From the NCBI GenBank assembly GCA_026391995.1, contig JAPLCY010000055.1, positions 1-11,655 on the forward strand: a stretch of 11,655 nt of DNA, written 5' to 3'. The position numbers were made by a program, and so were the translations under genes. Shown in pieces: positions 1 through 6,908 of the stretch. Each line of letters opens with the position of its first letter. The first letter of the stretch is position 1. The DNA comes from Candidatus Auribacterota bacterium. Its GTDB lineage: Bacteria > Auribacterota > Tritonobacteria > UBA1439. The notes under the pieces are model-generated. The model worked only from the letters and a program-made list of their open reading frames with translations, did not search any database and had not been told where the DNA came from.

Positions 1-417
1 ACGGGGGAGAAGGAGACCGTGTCCAAGAAGATGGCCGACTACACCGTCATGGAGCTGATCGCGAAGGCCAACCATTTCTCCTCGATGATGGCCACCGCGA
101 GCCCCATGTTAAAACGCGACCTCCTGCGGCGGGTGATCATGTCCCGCACGGAGGCGAGCGAGCGCCTCGTCTTCACCTTCTGCGCCCTGGCCTTTGTCAT
201 GGTCGGGATGCCGCTCGGGGTCACCACGCACCGCGGCGAGACCTCCATCGGCGGGGCGATCAGCCTGGCTCTGGTAGGGCTCAACTATGCGTTCATCATC
301 TGCGTGGAGGCGTTTCAGTCGAACCCGCAGTTACGTCCGGACCTGCTCGTGTGGATTCCGAACATCGTTTTTGCGGTGCTGGGGCCGGTGCTGATCTACC
401 GGCTCGGGAGGAGGTAG
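1..417 (+). CDS. lptF: LptF/LptG-family LPS export permease, C-terminal part (probably LptF)
   Basis: The frame is open from the window edge, so the gene begins upstream. The GTG at 19 is only an internal codon. The visible 138 or so residues match the C-terminal membrane half of the YjgP/YjgQ (LptF/LptG) family: a cytoplasmic RRVIMSRTEASERL-type stretch, a hydrophobic helix ending in the family motif GMPLGV, a second helix (ISLALVGLNYAFIICVEAF), and a last helix beginning with the hallmark WIPNIVF and ending in a basic tail. In the family, LptF and LptG form the inner-membrane permease that, with the LptB ATPase, extracts LPS and feeds it to the periplasmic bridge. I call it LptF because a second family member follows 3 nt downstream, as in the usual lptF-lptG order. 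The two subunits are hard to tell apart by sequence, so F versus G is inferred from order. Confidence 0.8.
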   Translation, partial: TGEKETVSKKMADYTVMELIAKANHFSSMMATASPMLKRDLLRRVIMSRTEASERLVFTFCALAFVMVGMPLGVTTHRGETSIGGAISLALVGLNYAFIICVEAFQSNPQLRPDLLVWIPNIVFAVLGPVLIYRLGRR

Positions 418-420
418 GGC

Positions 421-1257
421 GTGCGCATTCTCGACCGGTATCTGCTCCGCGAGTTTATCATCCCCCTCTGTTACTGCCTGGCGGCGTTCTTCCTCGTCTA
501 CATTATTTACGACCTCTCCGCCCATCTCGACGACTACGTCGAGTACCGCATCCCCCTGATGGAAATGGGGCGCTACTACGCCATACAGCTGCCCATGGTG
601 ATGGTACAGCTCATCCCCCTTTCAATTCTGCTCGCCATCGTCTACTGCCTCGGGATGCTGACCCGGCACAACGAGATCACCGCCATGCGCGCGAGCGGTA
701 TGAGCATCTACAGGATCATGACGCCGTTTGTCGCGATGGGCATCTGTTTTACCGCGCTCCTCTTTTACCTGAACGAGGAGTTCGCCCCCGCCGCCTACGC
801 CAAATCGGAGCGGCTCATCGAGGAGCGGGTCCGCGGGCAGGAGGAGACATTCTCCAAGCGGCGGTTCCCGTTCACGGAGAAACCGGAGGATTTCACGAGC
901 AGCCAGAAGGACTCCCTCTCCATGAACGCGCTTGAGCTGGGCCGCAACATGGCGTTCTATCCGCCGGACTCGGATATCTATGGCCGGAAGCTCGTGGACC
1001 TGCACTACAAGATCGCCTTGCCGTTCGTCGCCATCGCGATTGTCCTGATCGCGGTTCCCCTGGCGATGCGCGCCTCGCGCGGCGGCGCCGCGGGGAGCGC
1101 GGGGGTCAGCATTGCGCTGGGCATCTCCTACTACGCGGTCCTGATGCTGAGCCTCGCGCTGGGACGGGGGGGGCACCTGCCCGCCTGGCTCGCGAGCTGG
1201 TTCCCGAATATCCTCTTTGCGACCATGGGCGGCGTCCTCATCTATAAGGCCCGTTAA
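421..1257 (+). CDS. lptG: LptG-like LPS export permease, lacking most of the periplasmic domain
   Basis: Second LptF/LptG-family permease, 278 residues. It uses a GTG start 3 nt after the lptF stop, with the Shine-Dalgarno GGGAGGAGG inside the end of lptF, so the two are surely cotranscribed. Predicted helices lie at about residues 12-32, 56-78, 100-117, 198-215, 229-247 and 259-275. The N-terminal family signature (ILDRYLLREF), the coupling-type segment TAMRASGMS and the C-terminal LHYKIALPF and SWFPNILF motifs are all present. Family members run about 350-370 residues, with a beta-jellyroll periplasmic domain of more than 120 residues between helices 3 and 4. Here only about 30 residues lie between the end of helix 3 and the conserved EDFTSSQK region that leads into helix 4, so the jellyroll appears to be missing. 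The reading frame is intact. This may be a real minimal variant or an in-frame assembly deletion near 860. Confidence 0.82.
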   Translation: MRILDRYLLREFIIPLCYCLAAFFLVYIIYDLSAHLDDYVEYRIPLMEMGRYYAIQLPMVMVQLIPLSILLAIVYCLGMLTRHNEITAMRASGMSIYRIMTPFVAMGICFTALLFYLNEEFAPAAYAKSERLIEERVRGQEETFSKRRFPFTEKPEDFTSSQKDSLSMNALELGRNMAFYPPDSDIYGRKLVDLHYKIALPFVAIAIVLIAVPLAMRASRGGAAGSAGVSIALGISYYAVLMLSLALGRGGHLPAWLASWFPNILFATMGGVLIYKAR

Positions 1258-1330
1258 GGCGGCGCCGGGCCAATGCATGGTGGGAACCCCTGATCGCTCA
1301 AGGTGCGCTGAGAATGCGTTGTGTCAGCGG

Positions 1331-1351
1331 CGTTACCGGCGGTCGGTAACG
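1331..1351 (+). terminator. Hairpin between lptG and dnaE, possible terminator
   Basis: A perfect 8-bp inverted repeat, CGTTACCG and CGGTAACG, with a 5-nt loop (GCGGT). It starts 73 nt after the lptG stop and ends 38 nt before the dnaE ATG, and only three T residues follow. It could end the lptFG transcript as a weak intrinsic terminator or act as an operator or processing site. The structure is plain in the sequence; the role is inferred. Confidence 0.4.
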
Positions 1352-1389
1352 TTTCGCGGTGTCCTGGATTATCGCAGCGGAATAGCCCA

Positions 1390-1992
1390 ATGCAGCACTC
1401 GCGCTTCGTCCATCTCCATGTCCACAGCGAGTACAGCCTCCTCGACGGGGCGTGCCGCCTTGCCAGCCTGATCGCGCGCGCTCGGGAGCTCAGGATGCCC
1501 GCCCTGGCGCTGACCGACCATGGATTCATGGGCGGCGCGCTCGAGTTTTACCAGAAGGCCATGGCCGATGGGATAAAGCCGATCATCGGCCAGGAGATGT
1601 ACGTCGCCCCCGGGAGCCGGCTGGACAAGAAAGTCGCCGGTATCAAGGACGCGTCCTTCCATCTCCTCCTGCTTGCCAAGGATCTCCAGGGATACCAGAA
1701 CCTTCTCACGCTTTCCTCGGCGGCGCATCTCGAGGGATTCTACTACAGGCCGAGGATCGACAAGGAGCTGCTCGCCTCCCACAGCCGCGGCCTGGTCGGG
1801 GCGAGCGCCTGCCTGAAGGGCGAGATCGCACACCTCATACTGAAGGGAGACGTGAAGGGGGCGGAGCGCGTCTCCGGCGAGTATCGCGATATCTTCGGCG
1901 GGGGCGACTTTTACCTCGAGCTTCACAACCATGGCCTGGCAAATCCGAGGAGGAGATGCAGAAAGCCCTCGGCGAGTTCCCCGAGGCGATAG
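1390..1992 (+). CDS. dnaE: DNA polymerase III alpha subunit, N-terminal fragment (PHP domain), frameshifted
   Basis: The start of the replicative polymerase, at ATG 1390 with a weak GCGGA upstream. Residues 1-183 are typical DnaE: the PHP metal-binding signature HLHVHSEYSLLDG at 8-20, LTDHG at 41-45, GQEMY at 67-71, FHLLLLAKD at 90-98, and FYLELHNHGL at 174-183. After L183 (nt 1938) the frame turns into an unrelated Arg-rich tail and stops at 1992. The polymerase continues in another frame from about 1941. Between the two pieces, some 60 residues found in all family members are missing. They carry the late PHP motifs (the TND.HY stretch and the following D and H metal ligands). Joined, the two pieces would give about 1085 residues against a usual 1150 or so. 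As written, this fragment encodes a dead protein. Because dnaE is essential, an assembly error or an intact second copy elsewhere is likely. Confidence 0.85.
   Translation: MQHSRFVHLHVHSEYSLLDGACRLASLIARARELRMPALALTDHGFMGGALEFYQKAMADGIKPIIGQEMYVAPGSRLDKKVAGIKDASFHLLLLAKDLQGYQNLLTLSSAAHLEGFYYRPRIDKELLASHSRGLVGASACLKGEIAHLILKGDVKGAERVSGEYRDIFGGGDFYLELHNHGLANPRRRCRKPSASSPRR
1936..1943 (+). other. Deletion and frameshift junction in dnaE
   Basis: Upstream of this point frame 1 encodes ...FYLELHNHGL. From 1941 frame 3 encodes KSEEEM, which in DnaE proteins lies some 60 residues further on, as in the E. coli motif RSEEEM. So roughly 180-190 bp, not a multiple of three, are absent from this copy. 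The sequence cannot say whether the loss is biological or technical. Confidence 0.75.
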
Positions 1993-4649
1993 CCCGCACC
2001 ATCGAGGTCGCCGAGAAGTGCAACCTCGAGCTCAATTTTAAGGACGAAAAGGGGATTCAGATCTACCGGATCCCCGAGTACACCGCCCCGGAAGGGAAGC
2101 CGCGGATGGAGTATCTCCGCCGGCTCTGCGCGGAGGGGCTCGCCCGCCGCTACCCGGACGGCTCTTCCGCGGCGCGCGACCGCCTCGACCGGGAGCTCAA
2201 GATCATCGAGCGGATGAACTACGCCAGCTATTTCCTGATCGTCTGGGATTTCATACACTGGGCCAAGGCGCACGACATCCCGGTCGGCCCCGGGCGCGGC
2301 TCCGCCGCCGGTTCGATCGCCGCCTACGCCCTTGGCATCACCGATGTCGACCCGCTGCGCTACAACCTCCTTTTCGAGCGCTTCCTCAACCCGAACCGGG
2401 TCACGATGCCCGATATGGACATCGACTTCTGTTATGACCGCCGCGGCGAGATCCTCGATTATGTAAGCGAGCGCTATGGCTCCCGGAACGTCGCCCAGAT
2501 CATCACCTTCGGCCGCATGAAGGCGAAGGCAGTGATCAGGGACGTTGGCAGAGTGCTGGGCATGGCGTACGGCGACGTCGACCGGATCGCGAAGCTTGTC
2601 CCCAACGACCCGAAGATCACCCTGGCCGAAGCCATCGAGATGGAGCCGCAGCTCAGGAAGATGAAGGAGTCCGACCCCCAGGTGAAGCAATTGATCGAGC
2701 TTGGCTTCTCGCTCGAGGGGCTGGCGCGGAACGCCTCCACCCACGCCGCGGGCGTGGTGATCGGCGACAGGCCCCTCACCGAATACCTGCCCCTGTGCCG
2801 CGGCACCGACGAGGAACCGATCACCCAGTATGCGATGAAATCGGTGGAGGATATCGGGCTCCTCAAGATGGACTTTCTTGGTCTGCGGACGCTCACCGTC
2901 CTCCACGAGGCATTGAAGATCATTCAGCGGACGCGCGCGGTCACGATCTCCTGGGACACCGTCCCGCTCGACGACAGGGCGACCTTCGACCTCCTCAACC
3001 GCGCCGATACCGTGGGCGTCTTCCAGCTCGAGAGCGCGGGGATGCGGGAACTCTCCAAGAAGATAGGCATCGACCGCTTCGACGACATCATCGCGCTCCT
3101 CGCCCTCTTCCGGCCGGGCCCGATGCGGATGCTCGACGACTATGTGCGGCGCAAGCACGGCCAGACTACCATCGCCTACGACCATCCGGTCCTCGAGCCG
3201 ATATTGAAAGACACCTACGGCGTCATGCTCTACCAGGAGCAGGTGATCCAGATCGCGCACGATATTGCCGGTTTCACGATGCCCCAGGCAGACAACCTCC
3301 GCCGGATCATGAGCAAGAAGATCATGGAGCAGATGGAGAAACAGCAGGAGGCGTTTGTTCGCGGCGCGGTGAAGAAGGGGACCAAGAAGGGCGTGGCGGA
3401 GAAGATATTCGACCTGGTTGCGCGCTTCGCCGAGTACGGGTTCAACAAGTCGCACAGCGCGGCCTACTCCCTCATCGCGTACCGCACGGCGTACCTCAAG
3501 GCGAATCATCCGGTGGAGTACATGGCGGCGCTGCTCTCCAGCGAAATCGCCAACACCGACAAGATTGCGGAGTATATCGCCGAGTGCACGAGGATGGGAA
3601 TCAAGATACTCCCCCCCGACGTGAACGAAAGCTACTCGCGTTTCACCGTGATTGGCCCGGCCATCCGCTTCGGCCTCGCTGCCATCAAGAACGTCGGGGG
3701 CGGGGCGGTGGACTCGATAATTTCCGCCCGCCAGGGCGGGGGGGCGTTCACAAGCATCTATGACTTCACCTGCCGGATTGATGCGCGGCTGGTGAACAAG
3801 AAGGTGATCGAGAGTTTGATATGGGGCGGTGCGTTTGACGGCCTGGGGCTCAGGCGCGCGCAGTTGGCGGCATGCGTGGAGCGGGCCATGGAACGCGCGG
3901 CGGAGGCACAGCGGGACCAGAAGCGCGGCCAGGGATCGTTTTTCGACATGCTCGCCCCCGCGTCGGCGGCGGGCGCCGCGGAGGAGATTCCCGACGTGCC
4001 GGAGTGGCCCGAGAGCCAGCTCCTCTCGATGGAGAAATCGCTCCTCGGCTTCTACGTGAGCGGGCATCCGCTGGTGAAGTTCGAGGGCGACATACGGCGG
4101 TTCGCCACGGCGGGGTCGGCGACCCTCTCAACGCTTGCGAGCGGGGCGACGGTGAAGATCGGCGGGATCATCACGAGGCTCAGGTTCACCTACACCCGGA
4201 AGCGCAACGAGAAGATGGCTGTCGCCACGCTCGAGGATCTTGCCGGCACGGTCGAGATCCTCGTCTACCCGAAGACGTTCGAGAAGGTGGGCGCGCTCCT
4301 CCAGGAGGAGGCCGCCGTCTTCGTGACGGGGCGCGTGGAGATCGAGGAGGAGAACCCGAAGGTGATCGTGTCGGAGATAATTCCGCTTGCGGAGGTCGCC
4401 CGGCATTGCACGAGCGCGGTGCATATCAACGTGTACCTCTCCGACGTCGAGCACGGGAAGCTGGAGCAGCTCAAGCAGCTTCTGATCTCATCGGCGGGGC
4501 ACGTCCCGGTCTTTCTCGATTTTGTGGCGGCGAGCGGGGAAAAGGTTCTCATGCGCGCCGGCCGCCAATATCGCGTCAACCCCTCGCCGCAGTTTCTCAG
4601 CGGAATAGAGATGCTGCTGGGGGAGCAGAGCGTCAGGTTGGCAAGTTGA
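1956..4649 (+). CDS. dnaE: DNA polymerase III alpha subunit, catalytic and C-terminal part
   Basis: The remainder of the replicative polymerase. In-frame similarity begins with KSEEEM at 1941; the first ATG in frame is 1956, giving 897 residues. Numbered from there, the nucleotide-binding motif GPGRGSAAGS is near 110-119. Catalytic aspartates 1 and 2 are in PDMDIDF (D155 and D157, nt 2418-2426), and the third is in KMDFLGLRTL (D306, nt 2871-2873). The fingers motifs GVFQLES and LALFRPGPM and the EYGFNKSHSAAYS segment are intact. A helix-hairpin-helix region with SLLGFYVSGHPL follows, then an OB-fold at about 733-808 (VKIGGIITRL to the FVTGRVEIEEE region), and a short C-terminal tau-binding-type domain. 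It synthesises DNA at the fork with the clamp and loader. The palm, thumb and fingers look fully conserved, so the gene was under selection until very recently; only the PHP part upstream is damaged. Confidence 0.93.
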   Translation: MQKALGEFPEAIARTIEVAEKCNLELNFKDEKGIQIYRIPEYTAPEGKPRMEYLRRLCAEGLARRYPDGSSAARDRLDRELKIIERMNYASYFLIVWDFIHWAKAHDIPVGPGRGSAAGSIAAYALGITDVDPLRYNLLFERFLNPNRVTMPDMDIDFCYDRRGEILDYVSERYGSRNVAQIITFGRMKAKAVIRDVGRVLGMAYGDVDRIAKLVPNDPKITLAEAIEMEPQLRKMKESDPQVKQLIELGFSLEGLARNASTHAAGVVIGDRPLTEYLPLCRGTDEEPITQYAMKSVEDIGLLKMDFLGLRTLTVLHEALKIIQRTRAVTISWDTVPLDDRATFDLLNRADTVGVFQLESAGMRELSKKIGIDRFDDIIALLALFRPGPMRMLDDYVRRKHGQTTIAYDHPVLEPILKDTYGVMLYQEQVIQIAHDIAGFTMPQADNLRRIMSKKIMEQMEKQQEAFVRGAVKKGTKKGVAEKIFDLVARFAEYGFNKSHSAAYSLIAYRTAYLKANHPVEYMAALLSSEIANTDKIAEYIAECTRMGIKILPPDVNESYSRFTVIGPAIRFGLAAIKNVGGGAVDSIISARQGGGAFTSIYDFTCRIDARLVNKKVIESLIWGGAFDGLGLRRAQLAACVERAMERAAEAQRDQKRGQGSFFDMLAPASAAGAAEEIPDVPEWPESQLLSMEKSLLGFYVSGHPLVKFEGDIRRFATAGSATLSTLASGATVKIGGIITRLRFTYTRKRNEKMAVATLEDLAGTVEILVYPKTFEKVGALLQEEAAVFVTGRVEIEEENPKVIVSEIIPLAEVARHCTSAVHINVYLSDVEHGKLEQLKQLLISSAGHVPVFLDFVAASGEKVLMRAGRQYRVNPSPQFLSGIEMLLGEQSVRLAS

Positions 4650-4652
4650 GAT

Positions 4653-4910
4653 GGGAAATCCCAAATCCCAAAGAAGAGGCAGTAGCTACTTGCATCCTGC
4701 GTGGTGCAAATAGTGCATGATCAGAGGGATGGATTATTAGATTTGAATTTTGCCTGTAACTCGGCTATGATGTCGCGGTTTATGGCGTACTGCCGTGTGC
4801 ATTTGCATAATTTGCCTTTCTTCGTGTTGTTTTTGGGATTTGGAGTTTGCCCCGCAAGGGGTTCTCGTCCCGAGACCCCCTTCCCGGGGCCGAGGGAGGA
4901 TTTGGGATTT
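4653..4910 (+). repeat. Intergenic GGGATTT-type repeats and stacked hairpins upstream of the amidohydrolase
   Basis: This gap of 275 bp between dnaE and the amidohydrolase holds no convincing gene. GGGAAATCCCAAATCCCAAA at 4653-4672 is the reverse complement of the GGGATTTGG and TTTGGGATTT motifs at about 4834-4842 and 4901-4910. Between the last two lies a strongly paired block. CCCC-GCAA-GGGG spans 4850-4861. TCTCG-TCC-CGAGA (4863-4875) can extend outward by GGGG/CCCC pairing with one bulged T. CCCC/GGGG spans 4877-4889. The stems share bases and so exclude one another. The block ends 35 nt before the start codon. I see a repeat or structured-leader region, with no known riboswitch class recognised. 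Confidence 0.5.
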
Positions 4911-4924
4911 AACAGGAGGTTGTC

Positions 4925-6169
4925 ATGGATATGATCGTACGCAGGGCGAAGCTTCGCGGCCGGAAGGGGCTCGTGGATATCGCCGTCGAGCGCGGCAAGA
5001 TCGCGCGTATCTCCAGCCGTATCGCGGGGAAGGCCAGAACCGAGATTAACGCCGCCGGAAAACTGGTGACACCGACCTTTGTCGACCCCCACCTCCATCT
5101 TGACAAGGCCCTCATCAGCGAGGTGGTGCGCGAGAACAAGAGCGGCACGCTCCGTGAGGCGATAGAGATCATCTGGGACAAGAAGAAGAAGTACACCATC
5201 GAGGACAACGTCGTCCGCGCGACCAGGGTCATCGAGTGGGGGGTGAAGCATGGGACGACGGTATTCCGTTCGCACGTGGACGTGGATTCGATCGGCGGCC
5301 TGAAACCGCTGAAGGGGGTGCTCGAGGCGCGGAAGCAGTGCGCCGATATTGCCGACGTCCAGCTCGTGGCGTTCCCTCAGGAGGGAATCCTCCAGGACCC
5401 CGGTTGCGAGGAGCTGATGCGCGAGGCGATGGAGCTCGGGGCGGACGTGGTCGGCGGGATGCCGCACAACGAGATGACCGACGACGATTCCCAGCGCCAC
5501 ATCGACATCTGCTTCGAGATCGCCAAGGAATACGACGCGGACATCGACATGCACGTCGACGAGACCGACGACATAAACTCCCGGTGCCTCCAATACCTCG
5601 CCGCGAAGACGATCCGGGAGAACTACCAGGGACGCGTCAGCACCGGGCACACCTGCGCCCTCGGCTCCTATGATCCGTATTACGCCGCCAAGGTGATCGA
5701 CCTGGTGAAGCGCGCGGGGATCAACATGGTCACCAACCCCGCCACCAACCTGATGCTCGAGGGGAGGCTCGACCGCGGCCCGATCCGCCGCGGCCTCACC
5801 CGCGTCAAGGATCTTCTCGCCGCAGGCGTCAACGTGGTCTACGGACAGGACTGCCTGAAGGACACCTTCTATCCGACCTGGGGTCAGGAGGACATGCTCG
5901 AGGTGGGGCTGATTGCGGCGCACGCCATCCAGTTCACCTGGCCGCGCGAAATCGAGACGCTCTTCGACATGCCGACGGTGCGCTCGGCGCAGATGCTCCG
6001 TCTGAAGGGGTACGGGATCGAGGCCGGCAACCCGGCGAGCTTCAACGTCCTCGACGCCACGACGGTCCAGGAGGCGTTCCGCACGCAGGCTGACCGCCTC
6101 TACGTCATTCGCAAGGGCAAGCTCCTGGCCGAGACCCGGACGAGCTCGAAGATCTACAGGAACAAATAA
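4925..6169 (+). CDS. Amidohydrolase of the cytosine deaminase (CodA) family
   Basis: A 414-residue cytoplasmic metal-dependent hydrolase with an AGGAGG ribosome binding site 6 nt before ATG 4925. It aligns along its full length with the E. coli cytosine deaminase pattern. Residues: H56 and H58 in DPHLHLD, Q152 in AFPQEGI, H210 and E213 in DMHVDETDD, H242 in GHTCA, D309 in GQDCLKD. These correspond to CodA H61, H63, Q156, H214, E217, H246 and D313, with an almost constant offset. An N-terminal and C-terminal beta-sandwich, typical of amidohydrolases, encloses the TIM barrel. The residue after the catalytic Asp is Cys (C310) where CodA has Asp. The aromatic that stacks on the pyrimidine in CodA (W319) is here Phe (F315). 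So the chemistry is probably deamination or ring hydrolysis of a nucleobase or related heterocycle, but the substrate need not be cytosine. No permease or pyrimidine gene flanks it. Family assignment is firm; substrate is open. Confidence 0.87.
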   Translation: MDMIVRRAKLRGRKGLVDIAVERGKIARISSRIAGKARTEINAAGKLVTPTFVDPHLHLDKALISEVVRENKSGTLREAIEIIWDKKKKYTIEDNVVRATRVIEWGVKHGTTVFRSHVDVDSIGGLKPLKGVLEARKQCADIADVQLVAFPQEGILQDPGCEELMREAMELGADVVGGMPHNEMTDDDSQRHIDICFEIAKEYDADIDMHVDETDDINSRCLQYLAAKTIRENYQGRVSTGHTCALGSYDPYYAAKVIDLVKRAGINMVTNPATNLMLEGRLDRGPIRRGLTRVKDLLAAGVNVVYGQDCLKDTFYPTWGQEDMLEVGLIAAHAIQFTWPREIETLFDMPTVRSAQMLRLKGYGIEAGNPASFNVLDATTVQEAFRTQADRLYVIRKGKLLAETRTSSKIYRNK

Positions 6170-6227
6170 TAGACCTGTGCTATCATCACGATCTGGAATC
6201 CATCCTTGCCGCCCTGGAGGAGAAGGG

Positions 6228-6908
6228 ATGAAGTTCAGCCAATCGTTCTATGACCGGGGCTACAGCGTGTTGAGGGTGATCTACCGGTTTCTTTTCAAGA
6301 TTGTCTTCCGATGGGAGGCCAGCGGCATCGAATATGTCCCGCGGACCGGCGGCGCGATCCTGGCGGTCAATCACTCAAGCGTCGTCGATGCCCCGCTTGG
6401 CGGCGTGGCGCTGGAGCGGAAGATATGGTTCCTGGGTCGATCGAGCCTTATCAAGAACAAATTCCTGGCGTTCATCATGAACTGTCAGCACATGATCCCG
6501 ATCAATCGCGGCACCGCCGACGTGCGCGCCATCAGGCGAATCATCGAGCTGCTTGAATCGGGTGAGATCGTCCTCATGTTTCCCGAGGGGACGCGCGGCG
6601 TTGGCGGGAGGCTCGGCCCCGGGAAGGGAGGGGTGGGGCTCTTTGTCGCGCACGCTCGGGCCGACGTAATCCCCTGCTATATCGCCAACTCCTGGCGGGC
6701 GATGCCCAGGGGGGCAATTGTGCCTCGCCCGCGAAAGATAAGGATCCTCTATGGGCCGGTTATCAGGTATGAAGAGTTCAAGGATGTCCCGGTGAACAGG
6801 GATGGATTCCGGCGGATCAGCGAGGCGATCATGTCAAGGATCGCCGGGTTGAAGGCCCAGGTCGAGGGCCGCGGCGCTACGCACGCGGCCGGGCAGCCTG
6901 TTTCTTGA
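6228..6908 (+). CDS. plsC: 1-acyl-sn-glycerol-3-phosphate acyltransferase (PlsC/LPLAT family)
   Basis: A 226-residue lysophospholipid acyltransferase. I chose ATG 6228 because GGAGGAGAAGG lies just ahead of it and similarity starts here; an in-frame ATG at 6177 has no such site and only adds a non-conserved leader. The catalytic HX4D box is NHSSVVD (H49 and D54). Motif II is PINRG (91-95), motif III FPEGTRG (118-124), and motif IV the hydrophobic VIPCYI stretch (148-153). A hydrophobic N-terminal segment (about 12-29) would attach it to the inner membrane. The family transfers an acyl chain to lysophosphatidic acid to make phosphatidic acid, the precursor of the phospholipids. It starts 58 nt after the amidohydrolase and may be cotranscribed with it. 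Its last 32 bp overlap the 3' end of the opposing helicase gene. Acyl donor and exact acceptor cannot be told from sequence. Confidence 0.88.
   Translation: MKFSQSFYDRGYSVLRVIYRFLFKIVFRWEASGIEYVPRTGGAILAVNHSSVVDAPLGGVALERKIWFLGRSSLIKNKFLAFIMNCQHMIPINRGTADVRAIRRIIELLESGEIVLMFPEGTRGVGGRLGPGKGGVGLFVAHARADVIPCYIANSWRAMPRGAIVPRPRKIRILYGPVIRYEEFKDVPVNRDGFRRISEAIMSRIAGLKAQVEGRGATHAAGQPVS

Noticed and set aside
1923..4067. Open frame of 714 codons on the minus strand opposite dnaE
   Set aside because: It mirrors the codon bias of the conserved polymerase on the other strand and has no motif of its own.
4721..5923. Long open frame on the minus strand across the amidohydrolase
   Set aside because: It is the antisense of a well-conserved gene in a GC-rich sequence, it has no ribosome binding site, and its protein has no recognisable motif.
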